Both the position numbers and the translations under genes were made by a program. Source: Bacteroidaceae bacterium (GTDB lineage: Bacteria; Bacteroidota; Bacteroidia; Bacteroidales; Bacteroidaceae). Taken from it: DNA of 64,000 bases. A model generated the notes under the pieces. It was not told the origin of the DNA, made no database searches, and saw only the letters and a program-made list of their open reading frames with translations. The stretch spans positions 124,001 through 188,000 of the forward strand of contig JAFSAT010000024.1 of assembly GCA_017442185.1 (NCBI GenBank), written 5' to 3'. Positions 1-12,407 of the stretch are shown here, one piece after another. Position 1 is the stretch's first letter. Every line of letters starts with the position of its first letter.

Positions 1-502
1 AAAGGTCGGCGCGATATATTTTGTTGCATGCGTAGCAGTGCATGTAGCCTTTGCGTTTTATCCAGTCTCTGAAGATACTCTCGCTTCCTGTGATTTTTTG
101 TGGAGAAAACGATACGACATTGCTTTGCGGTGTTTCGTAGTGCTCTGTCACGGGATATTCGAGTATGTCGATGTCCGGATTTGACAGGAGTATGCGCATG
201 TTGTAGTAGTATGTCCCTGATGCTACTGTGTCGTCGCCATCTACAAATGTTATGTATTCGCCTTGTGCGGCTGCAAGCCCTGCATTGCGTGCCGAGGAGA
301 GGCCTCCGTTTTTCTTGTGTATTACTTTTACCTTGTCGCACTCTTGTGCGTAGCGGTCGCATATAGCTCCGCAGTTGTCGGGGGAACCATCGTCCACAAG
401 TATCAATTCATAATCGGTATATGTTTGTTGGAGTATACTCTCGATGCACCTTTGAAGATGTCGTCTTACTTTGTATACCGGTACTATGATGCTTAGTTTC
501 AT
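1..502 (-). CDS. Family 2 glycosyltransferase, N-terminal part, cut by the window edge
   Basis: An ATG at 502 on the minus strand opens a frame that runs unbroken to base 1, about 167 residues. It starts MKLSIIVPVYK and carries LILVDDGSPD (residues 33-42), SSARNAGL (69-76) and VDGDD (87-91). These are the nucleotide-sugar and metal-binding signatures of GT-A fold family 2 enzymes, which transfer a sugar from a nucleotide donor on the cytoplasmic side of the membrane, usually for capsule, O-antigen or exopolysaccharide. The C-terminal part, which would hint at acceptor choice, lies outside the window. A hairpin at 619-664 separates it from the upstream MFS gene, so it is probably a separate transcription unit. 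Family assignment is firm; substrate is unknown. Confidence 0.9.
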   Translation of the reverse strand, partial: MKLSIIVPVYKVRRHLQRCIESILQQTYTDYELILVDDGSPDNCGAICDRYAQECDKVKVIHKKNGGLSSARNAGLAAAQGEYITFVDGDDTVASGTYYYNMRILLSNPDIDILEYPVTEHYETPQSNVVSFSPQKITGSESIFRDWIKRKGYMHCYACNKIYRADL

Positions 503-618
503 TTTTCTCTTTGGTGTTCCATGCGTAATATTTGCGAAGATACGAAGAACTTGCGTAATAATGGCAGGATTGGGTGAAAATCTGAAAAATTGTTGCCGGT
601 TATTGTTCTTATATATAA

Positions 619-664
619 ATAAGCGGAAGTTGCTTATATGTTTTTTTATGCAACTTCCGCTTAT
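619..664 (-). terminator. Hairpin between the MFS gene and the glycosyltransferase
   Basis: Bases 619-633 and 650-664 are perfect inverted repeats (15 bp, core AAGCGGAAGTTGC) around a 16-base AT-rich loop. It lies 49 bases beyond the stop of the minus-strand MFS gene, the right place to end that operon. No clean T-tract follows on the minus strand, so it could stall transcription or protect a 3' end rather than act as a classic terminator. Confidence 0.6.
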
Positions 665-712
665 GGTATCACTCGAGCTTTTGCCTTGTTTTATTCTGTG
701 ATAAGATTTTTC

Positions 713-2059
713 TTATTCCAATCCATAGTGTTTTTTTGCATCCTCTTTTTTAAGCATTATGGCGATGCAGATGGCAATAATACCGAATAATGCAAAAATG
801 GACATAGGTACGGTGTAGTCGTAGTTTACAACAGCGCCTGTTGCGTCTTTAACCTCGGCATATTTATCAATAACCCAACCTATGAGCAATGGAACCATTG
901 AGAGGCCTATGTTCTGAATATAGAAGATTATCGAGTAGGCCGAACCCAATTGTTTCATGGGAATTATTTTGGGTACTGAGGGCCACATGGCCGAGGGTAC
1001 CAATGAGAATGCAATACCCAAAAGCACCATCACTAATATGGCAAACCAATAGACATTGAAGATGGGTAGTGCAAAAAGTATATGCACAAGAGCCAACATC
1101 ATGGAGCCTATAATCATAAGAGTGGCGCCCTTGCCTTTGCGGTCGTAGAGCGAACCGAACAGGGGTGTCAGCAGTATGGTTCCGAAAGGCAGCATGGCGG
1201 GAATAAGGCCGGCAAGCTCAGGCTCTACTCCATATTTGTATATCATCAGTTTTGTTGCAAATTTAAGGAACGGGAATACTGCCGAATAGAACATCAGGCA
1301 CAGGAAGGTTATAAGCCAGAAGCCTTTGTTCGTGAAAATGAATTTGAGGTCGCTCAGTTTGAATTCCTCTTCTTTATTCTCTTCTTGTGTTACGGTAGAT
1401 GCATCTAATTTGCGATCGAGGATGCAATAGACAAGGTACGATACAAAACCTATACATAGTAGCGCGGCTCCCAGAAGCAGTGGGGCCGATACGTTGCCCA
1501 TTGCTTTTGCCAACGGCAGGCTGCATGCAAGGGCTGCTGCGGTTCCTATGCGTGCCATAGCCACTTGCAGGCCCATGGCAAGTGCCATCTCGTGTCCTGT
1601 GAACCATTTGGCAATCACTTTTGTAACTGTGATACCTGTAATTTCGGCGCCCATTCCGAAGATTGCGAAGCCTAAGGCTGCCACTGCCACCTGCATAGGG
1701 TAGCCCATGAACATTGCATCGCCAAAATTACTGTCGAGAGCATACCACTTGATGAGTGCTCCTGCAAGCATCAGCGAGCAGCTCATTGTACCGGTGATGC
1801 GTATTCCGCATTTGTCGAGTATGATGCCGCCGAAGAAGAGCATAAGCAGGAATACGTTGATATATCCGTATGCTCCCGAAAAGAAACCATATTGGCTGCT
1901 TGTCCAACCAAGGTCGTTGACAAGCATATCTTCGAGGGGTGCCATTACGTCGGTTATAAAATAACCGCACATCATTGTGAACGATACTATGGCAAGTGCT
2001 GTCCAGCGGGCAGCGGCCGAGTCGCTCAATTTTTGTTGAATTTTTTGTTTAACTGTCAT
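713..2059 (-). CDS. Major facilitator superfamily transporter
   Basis: A 448-residue polytopic membrane protein with about twelve hydrophobic segments and a polar central loop near residues 215-235 (TQEENKEEEFK) that splits it into two six-helix halves, as in MFS carriers. FFGGIILDKCGIR after the second helix matches the conserved loop 2-3 motif (G-x-x-x-D-(R/K)), and GSLYDRKGKG repeats the theme in the second half. It would exchange or co-transport a small solute across the inner membrane. Its start lies 18 bases after the S9 peptidase stop, so the two are probably co-transcribed; uptake of peptidase products is a guess from context. MFS subfamily and substrate cannot be told from sequence. 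Confidence 0.85.
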   Translation of the reverse strand: MTVKQKIQQKLSDSAAARWTALAIVSFTMMCGYFITDVMAPLEDMLVNDLGWTSSQYGFFSGAYGYINVFLLMLFFGGIILDKCGIRITGTMSCSLMLAGALIKWYALDSNFGDAMFMGYPMQVAVAALGFAIFGMGAEITGITVTKVIAKWFTGHEMALAMGLQVAMARIGTAAALACSLPLAKAMGNVSAPLLLGAALLCIGFVSYLVYCILDRKLDASTVTQEENKEEEFKLSDLKFIFTNKGFWLITFLCLMFYSAVFPFLKFATKLMIYKYGVEPELAGLIPAMLPFGTILLTPLFGSLYDRKGKGATLMIIGSMMLALVHILFALPIFNVYWFAILVMVLLGIAFSLVPSAMWPSVPKIIPMKQLGSAYSIIFYIQNIGLSMVPLLIGWVIDKYAEVKDATGAVVNYDYTVPMSIFALFGIIAICIAIMLKKEDAKKHYGLE

Positions 2060-2077
2060 ACTTTATTTTGTACTGTT

Positions 2078-4186
2078 TTATTGATTGTTGTTTTTTACCC
2101 ATTTGTCGAGCCATGCAAAGAATGTGCGTTGCCACAATATGCCGTTCTGTGGTTTTAACACCCAGTGATTTTCGTCGGGGAAGAGCAGCAGTTGTGCGGG
2201 CACTCCTTTCAGACGGGCGGCATTAAAGGCTGCCATCGACTGAGACGATAGTATGCGATAGTCGCGGTCGCCGTGTATCAGCAGAATCGGGGTGTCCCAC
2301 TTGTCTACAAACTTGTGTGGCGAATTTGCGTATGATTTTTGTGTCTGTGCGCTCTTTGTGTGTGGTGCACCGCCCAAGTCCCAATTTGTGAACCAGCTCT
2401 CTTCTGTCTCGAAGTATTGTTGTTCCATATTGAAGAATCCGTCATGTGCAATGAATGCTTTGAAGCGCTTTTCGTGGTGTCCTGCCATCCACATGGCTGT
2501 GTAACCACCGAAACTTGCTCCCACGCAGCCCAGGCGGTCGGCATCGACGTATGGTTCTTTTGCAATGTCGTCTATGGCACAGAAAAGGTCTTGCATGCAC
2601 AAGCCGCCATAATCTCCGCTTATTTGTTCGTTCCACTCCATGCCAAAACCGGGAAGACCGCGGCGGTTGGGGGCTATTATTATATAGTCGTTCGCTGCCA
2701 TTATTTGGAAATTCCAACGGTAACTCCAGAATTGGCTGACGGGTGATTGGGGGCCTCCCTCGCAGAAGAGCAGGGTGGGGTATTTCTTCTCGGGATTAAA
2801 ATGTGGGGGGTATATAACCCATGAGTGTAAGTCTTTTCCGTCTACGGTTTTGCACCATCGTGCTTCCACTTTGCCAAACTGCATTTGGTCGTACAGGTGT
2901 TTGTTCTCATAGGTAAGTTGTGTTATTTGAGCATTGGCTTTCGGTTCCATGGCGTAGATTTCGGTGGCCATGCTCATTGATTGTCGTGTTGTTATCAGTT
3001 TGTTGCCGAGAATGGCCACTGAGGTGTAGTCGTAGTCGCCATCGGTGAGCTTTTTAACGTCGCCGGCGAGATTTACATTGTAAATCATTGATGCGCCGTG
3101 CCAAACACCGGTGAAGTAGAGGCTGTTGTTGTCGGCGGCCCAGCAGTAGCTGTCGACATTGCTGTCGAATGTGGCTTCGGTGAGGTATTTTTGCTCTCCG
3201 CTTCTTAAATCCATAACGCACAGACGGTTTTGGTCGCTTTCGTAGCCGTCGCGCTTCATGCTGAGCCATGCAAGGTAGTTTCCGTCCGATGAGAAGCATG
3301 GTGCTGTGTCGTAGCCGTAGTTTGAACGGATGTCGTCTATCTTGCAGAGGTTTTTGGTGGTGTTGCTCTCTGTGTCAAGGAGATATATGTCGGTGTCGGT
3401 GCTTATGCTGTAGTCGCGGCCTGTTTTTTTATTGCAGCTGTATGCTATTTTTTTTGAGTCGTTGCTCCATGCAAGCTGTTCTACACCGCCAAAAGGACGG
3501 TTGGGACAGTCGTATGCCGTTCCTTCGAGAATGTCGCTGCCGCCGCTTATGGTGTTGCCGTCAAATTGGGCAATGAATGGGTGTGGAGCGTCTGTTATCC
3601 ACTCGTCCCAATGTTTATACATCAGGTCGTCTACAATGAAGCCTTGTGCAAGTGGAAGGTCGGGGTGATTGTCGGCTGTGGTGTTTTTTATCTTTACTCG
3701 TTTTATGAGTATTACTTTTGTCTCGTCGGGTGAGAAGAGAAAGCCTTCGATGCTTTTGCCTTCGTTGCTGAGCTGTCGTCGTTCGCTTCCGTCGGGGTTC
3801 ATTTCCCAAACTTCACCGTCGGAGAGGAATGCAATTTTGCTTCCGCCTTTTATCCATGCGGCACCTGTTTCGTTGGCCGAGGTTGTTGTGAGCTGTGTGC
3901 TGTTGCTGCCGTCGGCATCCATGATGTGCAGTGTATGATGGCTTTTGTTCTGTTCAACGCTGTAATAACTTACTCCGTAAACAACGCTGCCTGCATCGGG
4001 CGAAACTGCTACTTCGCCTATGCGTCCCATTGCCCACAGTGCTTCGGGTGTCAGGCGTCCGCTTTCTATCTTCATATCAGACTTGCCGATTATCTCGGCT
4101 TCTTTGTTGCTTTCGTTGCCATCGTTACATCCGCTGACGATGCCCGCCGTTAACATTATTGCCATAATAGCTGATGTTCTTTTCAT
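2078..4186 (-). CDS. S9 family (prolyl oligopeptidase-type) serine peptidase, lipoprotein
   Basis: A 702-residue exopeptidase-type protein of the S9 family (DPP/acylaminoacyl-peptidase group). After a lipoprotein signal ending VSGC (lipid-anchor Cys20), residues of about 45-430 hold WD-like beta-propeller repeats (SPDAGSVVYG, SPDETKVILI, SSDGNYLAWLS). An alpha/beta-hydrolase domain follows with Ser558 in GASFGG, Asp642 in HGDRD and His674 in DENHW as the catalytic triad. The frame stays open upstream to 4264, but I chose 4186: only this ATG starts with a signal peptide, and a promoter -7 box lies at 4242-4249, inside the longer version. It likely trims dipeptides or acylated residues from peptides outside the inner membrane, and it heads an operon with the MFS transporter. 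Confidence 0.9.
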   Translation of the reverse strand: MKRTSAIMAIMLTAGIVSGCNDGNESNKEAEIIGKSDMKIESGRLTPEALWAMGRIGEVAVSPDAGSVVYGVSYYSVEQNKSHHTLHIMDADGSNSTQLTTTSANETGAAWIKGGSKIAFLSDGEVWEMNPDGSERRQLSNEGKSIEGFLFSPDETKVILIKRVKIKNTTADNHPDLPLAQGFIVDDLMYKHWDEWITDAPHPFIAQFDGNTISGGSDILEGTAYDCPNRPFGGVEQLAWSNDSKKIAYSCNKKTGRDYSISTDTDIYLLDTESNTTKNLCKIDDIRSNYGYDTAPCFSSDGNYLAWLSMKRDGYESDQNRLCVMDLRSGEQKYLTEATFDSNVDSYCWAADNNSLYFTGVWHGASMIYNVNLAGDVKKLTDGDYDYTSVAILGNKLITTRQSMSMATEIYAMEPKANAQITQLTYENKHLYDQMQFGKVEARWCKTVDGKDLHSWVIYPPHFNPEKKYPTLLFCEGGPQSPVSQFWSYRWNFQIMAANDYIIIAPNRRGLPGFGMEWNEQISGDYGGLCMQDLFCAIDDIAKEPYVDADRLGCVGASFGGYTAMWMAGHHEKRFKAFIAHDGFFNMEQQYFETEESWFTNWDLGGAPHTKSAQTQKSYANSPHKFVDKWDTPILLIHGDRDYRILSSQSMAAFNAARLKGVPAQLLLFPDENHWVLKPQNGILWQRTFFAWLDKWVKNNNQ

Positions 4187-4241
4187 TCTTTTATTATTTT
4201 TGTGGTGTTTGTCTTGTGTGTTGTATTCTGCAATATATCTG

Positions 4242-4273
4242 CAAAAGTAATCTTTTCCTGTCAATCTGACAAC
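4242..4273 (-). promoter_or_regulatory. Promoter of the S9 peptidase-MFS operon
   Basis: Read on the minus strand, GTTG (4273-4270), a 20-base spacer and TACTTTTG (4249-4242) fit the Bacteroidetes TTTG / TAnnTTTG promoter. Transcription would start near 4235, leaving a leader of about 50 bases before the ATG at 4186. This supports the shorter start of the peptidase. Confidence 0.6.
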
Positions 4274-4507
4274 TTTCGGGTAATGTAACTGTGAAAATGT
4301 TTATTTTATAGATGCCGCAGCGTTTTTATATGTCTGTTGTGGTACTCGTAATGCGAATTTAGCCTTATTCTATTTAGGTGTCAATCTCACCACATGAACA
4401 TGCAAATATATCTAACAAACATTTTTGATATGCTTTTTTGATATGCTTATAATAAAATTTTGAAAATGTGTTTTGCTTTTTTGTGTTTTAAAAATAGAAT
4501 CATTAAA

Positions 4508-4539
4508 TTTGTATAATTTTAGTGTTATCATATTCTTTG
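4508..4539 (+). promoter_or_regulatory. Candidate promoter of the GH2 gene
   Basis: TTTG at 4508-4511, 19 bases, then TATTCTTTG at 4531-4539, which is TAnnTTTG with one extra base inside. It would give a leader of about 115 bases before the ATG at 4661. The non-canonical -7 makes this tentative. Confidence 0.4.
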
Positions 4540-4648
4540 TTTATTTATGATTAGACTTGGTAATGTTTAGAAGTGGTTATGCTTTTGCGGTCTTATTTCT
4601 TAAAGGAAAAGAATGTGGTGGTTTGTCGTGATAATAAAAGGAATTTAA

Positions 4649-9001
<4,353 letters not shown>

Positions 9002-9121
9002 GAAGAGTGACTTTTTAATTGTAAGAGTAAACAAATGCCTGCTGTGTGCCCTGCAAAATAAATAATTGAATTATATTTTAGTTCAATAAAGGAAATAACA
9101 GTATAGATTAACTTCTTATAT

Positions 9122-9170
9122 AAAGGCTATATATCACGTAAGAAAGTGGTGTATAGCCTTATTTTTTCTC
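9122..9170 (+). terminator. Rho-independent terminator after the GH2 gene
   Basis: AAGGCTATA...TCAC pairs with GTGG...TATAGCCTT around a loop of about 8 bases, followed by ATTTTTTCT. It stands 120 bases past the GH2 stop, with nothing recognisable in between apart from AT-rich sequence. Confidence 0.75.
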
Positions 9171-9241
9171 TGTGCTCGAATTTCTTACGCTTTTTTTTGA
9201 AAAAAAAGTGTAAAATGATTAATATATTAAAAAAAAAGCAG

Positions 9242-9249
9242 TACCTTTG
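9242..9249 (+). promoter_or_regulatory. Candidate -7 box of the small lipoprotein gene
   Basis: TACCTTTG matches TAnnTTTG exactly, about 88 bases before the ATG at 9337. No TTTG lies 19-21 bases upstream; that stretch is a run of A. The gap 9002-9336 otherwise holds the terminator at 9122 and no coding frame. Confidence 0.45.
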
Positions 9250-9336
9250 CACCTGATTTTGAGGAAAGAACAAATAAAAGAGGGTGCCGAAACGCTAAAA
9301 AGGGAGTAGGTAAGATTTAAACATTTATTTATTGTT

Positions 9337-9543
9337 ATGAAAAATTTTGTTTATGTGGCAGTTTTGTCACTCATCCTGACTGCTTGTGGTGGTAATGCGA
9401 CTTCTAAAGAGCGTGTAGCTACAGATTGCATTAGTGATTCAGTTGCAACAACTATTGTTCCCCCTGCGGCAACAGATGTACTTCCCGCTGCTGCTCCTGC
9501 TGATTGTGGCAAAGTCGCTACAGATGTAGTTCCTGCTAAGTAA
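9337..9543 (+). CDS. Small lipoprotein, 68 residues, low complexity
   Basis: The first 17 residues form a lipoprotein signal with lipobox LTAC (Cys17). The mature part is only about 51 residues, rich in Ala, Val, Thr, Pro and Asp, with a loosely repeated unit (VATDC, AATDVLPAA, VATDVVPAK). Three further Cys-like positions are few: Cys31 and Cys57 could form a disulfide. It has its own promoter box and ends 8 bases before an unusually long perfect hairpin, so it is a monocistronic, probably abundant or stable message. No family recognised. Similar tiny lipoproteins are common in Bacteroidales but their roles are unknown; the signal peptide is the only firm functional statement. Confidence 0.75.
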   Translation: MKNFVYVAVLSLILTACGGNATSKERVATDCISDSVATTIVPPAATDVLPAAAPADCGKVATDVVPAK

Positions 9544-9551
9544 TATATATA

Positions 9552-9614
9552 GCACATATAAAGGCTTCGCGTTGCAAATTGATAAAATTTGCAACGCGAA
9601 GCCTTTATATGTGC
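9552..9614 (+). terminator. 29-bp perfect hairpin after the small lipoprotein
   Basis: Bases 9552-9580 and 9586-9614 are exact inverted repeats with a 5-base loop (GATAA); the core is GGCTTCGCGTTGC. It is far longer than a typical terminator stem and is followed by TTATACAG rather than a T-run. From here to 9841 I see only the promoter box at 9815. Confidence 0.75.
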
Positions 9615-9814
9615 TTATACAGAATTGTCTGTTTTTATAGCAGAGATATATGAAAAAATGGCTCACTCGCAAAAGTTTATTTATTTGTGTTTGAGGTTTT
9701 TCTATTGAAAAACTTTTTTGGATTTCAGTCTATTGCTATTTGGAAGTTTATAATGGATTTCCTGATTCGGTGATTTTTAATCAATTATACAACCTTTCCT
9801 GTTGTTGGTGATAT

Positions 9815-9822
9815 TATATTTG
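9815..9822 (+). promoter_or_regulatory. Candidate -7 box of the GIY-YIG-like gene
   Basis: TATATTTG fits TAnnTTTG, 20 bases before the ATG at 9842, so the leader would be short. The upstream TTTC at 9795 is a weak -33 at short spacing. Confidence 0.45.
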
Positions 9823-9841
9823 TGATATAAGTTTATTAAAA

Positions 9842-10177
9842 ATGGAATATCATATATATGACTGCGTTAATCTGAGTGCAGATGAGATTATTAATTATCT
9901 TATTGAAATTTATCCCGAATTGCAAGATAGAAGAGCAAGGGCCGGGGTATATATAGGTGCAACAGGGAATATTGCCGATAGGCTTTATCGTCATAATGCA
10001 AAAGATAATCTGCTTTTTTGTGCAAAAGTTGCCAATAGGAGGGTTGCAGCCAGATTTGAGAAAATTGCTTTGGAATCAGGCTTTGAGATTGGTGATGTTA
10101 AACATGGTGGTAATGGAACGAACAGTTATTCCATTTTTGTATATGCTTATGAGATTGATAAGTATACGATAGAATGA
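9842..10177 (+). CDS. Stand-alone GIY-YIG-like domain protein, 111 residues
   Basis: VYIGATGNIADRLYRH (about residues 36-51) matches the second half of the GIY-YIG nuclease signature (YIG, then a short turn, then R...H in the first helix). A candidate for the first strand is YHIYDC at residues 3-8. GIY-YIG domains cut DNA by a single metal-dependent active site in homing enzymes, UvrC and restriction nucleases. Here the spacing between the two halves is longer than usual, and the catalytic Glu and Asn of the classic fold cannot be placed with confidence, though FEKIALESGFE (about 72-82) is a candidate. There is no extra DNA-binding domain. It is a single-gene unit between its own promoter box and a hairpin at 10183. 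It could be an active nuclease, a regulatory remnant or a DNA-structure binder. Confidence 0.6.
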   Translation: MEYHIYDCVNLSADEIINYLIEIYPELQDRRARAGVYIGATGNIADRLYRHNAKDNLLFCAKVANRRVAARFEKIALESGFEIGDVKHGGNGTNSYSIFVYAYEIDKYTIE

Positions 10178-10182
10178 TAATC

Positions 10183-10207
10183 TCCTGCAATTTACTATAT
10201 TGCAGGA
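10183..10207. terminator. Hairpin between convergent genes
   Basis: TCCTGCAAT and ATTGCAGGA (9 bp) flank a 7-base loop just past the GIY-YIG gene and before the convergent GGGtGRT gene. A second short hairpin, GTGAAAA/TTTTCAC, lies at 10285-10302 next to the stop of the minus-strand operon. Neither has a strong T-tract. Confidence 0.5.
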
Positions 10208-10317
10208 TATTTATATATGGTAATTATTGGAAATTGCATAGCTCTTGGCTTTGCCTTGTCAAATAATATGTGAACTTTTTGCGTGTGAAAATAGCTTTTC
10301 ACTCGCTCTCATTCATA

Positions 10318-11328
10318 TTACTTGCTGAGTGCTGTTGCAATATCCACTGCGATGGCAACGGTAGCACCTACCATGGGGTTGTTACCGATACCGAGGAAGC
10401 CCATCATCTCTACGTGTGCGGGAACCGATGAAGAACCTGCAAACTGTGCGTCTGAGTGCATGCGGCCCATTGTGTCGGTCATACCGTAAGATGCGGGGCC
10501 GGCAGCCATGTTGTCGGGATGCAATGTGCGTCCTGTACCGCCACCTGAAGCTACTGAGAAGTAGTTGCGGCCTGCAAGTGTGCGCTCTTTCTTGTATGTA
10601 CCTGCAACGGGGTGCTGGAAACGTGTGGGGTTGGTTGAATTACCTGTGATTGATACGTCAACATCCTCTTTCCACATGATAGCTACACCTTCGCGAACAT
10701 CGTTTGCACCGTAGCAGCGTACTTTTGCACGGGGACCATCGCTGTATGCTATCTCTTGAACAACTTTTAATTCGCCTGTGAAATAGTCAAAGTCGGTTTG
10801 TACGTATGTGAATCCGTTGATGCGTGAGATGATTTGTGCTGCATCTTTGCCCAATCCGTTGAGGATGCAACGGAGGGGTTCTTTGCGCACTTTGTCGGCT
10901 TTTGCTGCAATCTTGATTGCGCCTTCGGCTGCTGCGAATGACTCGTGACCTGCAAGGAATGCGAAGCACTTTGTCTCTTCGCGCAACAGACGTGCTGCAA
11001 GATTACCGTGGCCGATACCTACTTTGCGATCGTCTGCTACGGAACCGGGGATGCAGAATGCTTGAAGACCGAGACCTATTGCTTCTGCTGCGTCGGCTGC
11101 ATTTTTACAACCTTTCTTAATAGCGATGGCTGCACCTACTACGTAGGCCCACTTTGCATTTTCAAAGCAGATGGGCTGTGTCTCTTCACATGTCTTGTAA
11201 GGGTCGATGCCATACTGCTCGCATATTTCGTTCGCCTCTTCGATGCTGGCGATACCGTTCTCGTTCAAAACAGCAAGGATCTGCTTGATGCGACGGTCTT
11301 GACTTTCAAATTTAACTGGTCTTATCAT
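10318..11328 (-). CDS. GGGtGRT family protein, function unknown
   Basis: A 336-residue soluble protein with SVASGGGTGRTLHPDNMA (about residues 260-277), the motif that names the GGGtGRT family, and a Gly/Ala-rich C-terminal region (GFLGIGNNPMVGATVAIAVD). No signal peptide or membrane segment. Several Cys are present (residues about 32, 43, 49 in the first quarter), which would suit a partner of iron-sulfur chemistry. The gene lies 16 bases after a NifU-like gene. To my knowledge this two-gene arrangement is common in anaerobic Firmicutes and Bacteroidetes, but the family has no established activity. Family membership is clear; function is not known and none is proposed. Confidence 0.85.
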   Translation of the reverse strand: MIRPVKFESQDRRIKQILAVLNENGIASIEEANEICEQYGIDPYKTCEETQPICFENAKWAYVVGAAIAIKKGCKNAADAAEAIGLGLQAFCIPGSVADDRKVGIGHGNLAARLLREETKCFAFLAGHESFAAAEGAIKIAAKADKVRKEPLRCILNGLGKDAAQIISRINGFTYVQTDFDYFTGELKVVQEIAYSDGPRAKVRCYGANDVREGVAIMWKEDVDVSITGNSTNPTRFQHPVAGTYKKERTLAGRNYFSVASGGGTGRTLHPDNMAAGPASYGMTDTMGRMHSDAQFAGSSSVPAHVEMMGFLGIGNNPMVGATVAIAVDIATALSK

Positions 11329-11344
11329 AGCTTTTCCTCCTTAA

Positions 11345-12046
11345 TTATTCGTTACGTGGGTCAATGTATTTAACAGCACCTGCTTCTTCTGAGAAGCGAC
11401 CGTATGTCTTGGTGAGCTTCTTTACAGCTTCGTTGGCATCGGTACCTTTCTTAATCTCTTCCATCAACTGACCTAGGTTTACAAATTCGTAACCGCAGAT
11501 TTCGTCGTTCTTGTCAAGTGCAAGACGGGTGATGTAGCCTTCTGCCATTTCGAGGTAACGGGGGCCTTTGGCAAGGGTGCCATAGAGTGTACCTGTCTGG
11601 CTGCGCAGGCCTTTGCCGAGATCCTCAAGACCGGCACCTACAATGAGACCGCCCTCGGAGAATGCCGATTGACTGCGACCGTAAACAATCTGCAGGAACA
11701 ACTCGCGCATTGCTGTGTTGATTGCGTCGCATACAAGGTCGGTGTTAAGCGCTTCGAGAATTGTCTTGCCGGGAAGTATCTCAGAAGCCATGGCTGCTGA
11801 GTGTGTCATACCCGAGCAACCGATTGTCTCTACAAGGGCTTCCTGAATAACGCCCTCTTTTATGTTGAGGGATAACTTGCAGGCACCCTGCTGGGGGGCG
11901 CACCAACCAATACCGTGTGTGAAGCCTGAGATGTCGGCAATCTCTTTGGCCTTAATCCATTTGCCCTCTTCGGGGATGGGGGCGGGGCCGTGATTGGGAC
12001 CTTTCTTCACTACACACATGTTTTCTACTTCGTGTGAATAAACCAT
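11345..12046 (-). CDS. NifU-like iron-sulfur cluster scaffold-type protein
   Basis: A 233-residue protein whose N-terminal half resembles NifU/IscU scaffolds, with Cys in GWCAPQQGACKL (about residues 47-58) and GCSGMTHSAAM (about 76-86). These positions correspond to the cluster-holding cysteines. NifU-type scaffolds build transient [2Fe-2S] or [4Fe-4S] clusters for transfer to apo-enzymes. Here, no IscS-type desulfurase gene is nearby, and the only partner is the GGGtGRT gene 16 bases downstream. This suggests a dedicated role for the pair rather than general cluster assembly (inference). A good promoter lies at 12094-12125. The start MVYSHEVENMC is the first ATG after it. Confidence 0.8.
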   Translation of the reverse strand: MVYSHEVENMCVVKKGPNHGPAPIPEEGKWIKAKEIADISGFTHGIGWCAPQQGACKLSLNIKEGVIQEALVETIGCSGMTHSAAMASEILPGKTILEALNTDLVCDAINTAMRELFLQIVYGRSQSAFSEGGLIVGAGLEDLGKGLRSQTGTLYGTLAKGPRYLEMAEGYITRLALDKNDEICGYEFVNLGQLMEEIKKGTDANEAVKKLTKTYGRFSEEAGAVKYIDPRNE

Positions 12047-12093
12047 AATTTTATGTTTTAGTTTGTGAAATTGGTTTTATACCTTTCAATTGG

Positions 12094-12125
12094 CGAAGAT
12101 ATGAAATTTTATTTTTATTCTCAAA
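12094..12125 (-). promoter_or_regulatory. Promoter of the NifU-like / GGGtGRT operon
   Basis: On the minus strand TTTG (12125-12122), 20 bases, TATCTTCG (12101-12094): the consensus with C for T in the -7 box. The leader would be about 40 bases. Confidence 0.6.
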
Positions 12126-12280
12126 AAAATATGTGAAAAATTATAATGAAAAGTAACCTGTTGTATGCTTTCGGGGCTTTTATTGTGAAATTGAGTGCTA
12201 TATATAAATAATGTAAATAAATATTTGTTTATTTTTTTTGATAATGATAAATTTGTCGATTAATGCTATATTGGAATATT

Positions 12281-12391
12281 AGAAACTGTTTGAATTTATA
12301 TCACCATTTTTTTATATTCAAAAACGGCGAAGTAAAAACAAATAATACAGTTTCTTTTAAGAAAATATTTTAGAAATTTAAACAGCTTCTT
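12281..12391 (+). repeat. Dispersed ~110-bp inverted-repeat element, copy A
   Basis: Begins AGAAACTGTTTGAATTT and ends AAATTTAAACAGCTTCT. Inside are AAAACGGCGAAG, then CAGTTTCTTTTAAGAAAA. The first 8 bases pair with the internal CAGTTTCT. It ends 17 bases before the GH89 start codon at 12408 and therefore forms most of that gene's leader. The gap 12047-12280 holds only the divergent promoter at 12094 and AT-rich sequence. Confidence 0.8.
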
Positions 12392-12407
12392 AATTAAACT
12401 AATGATA

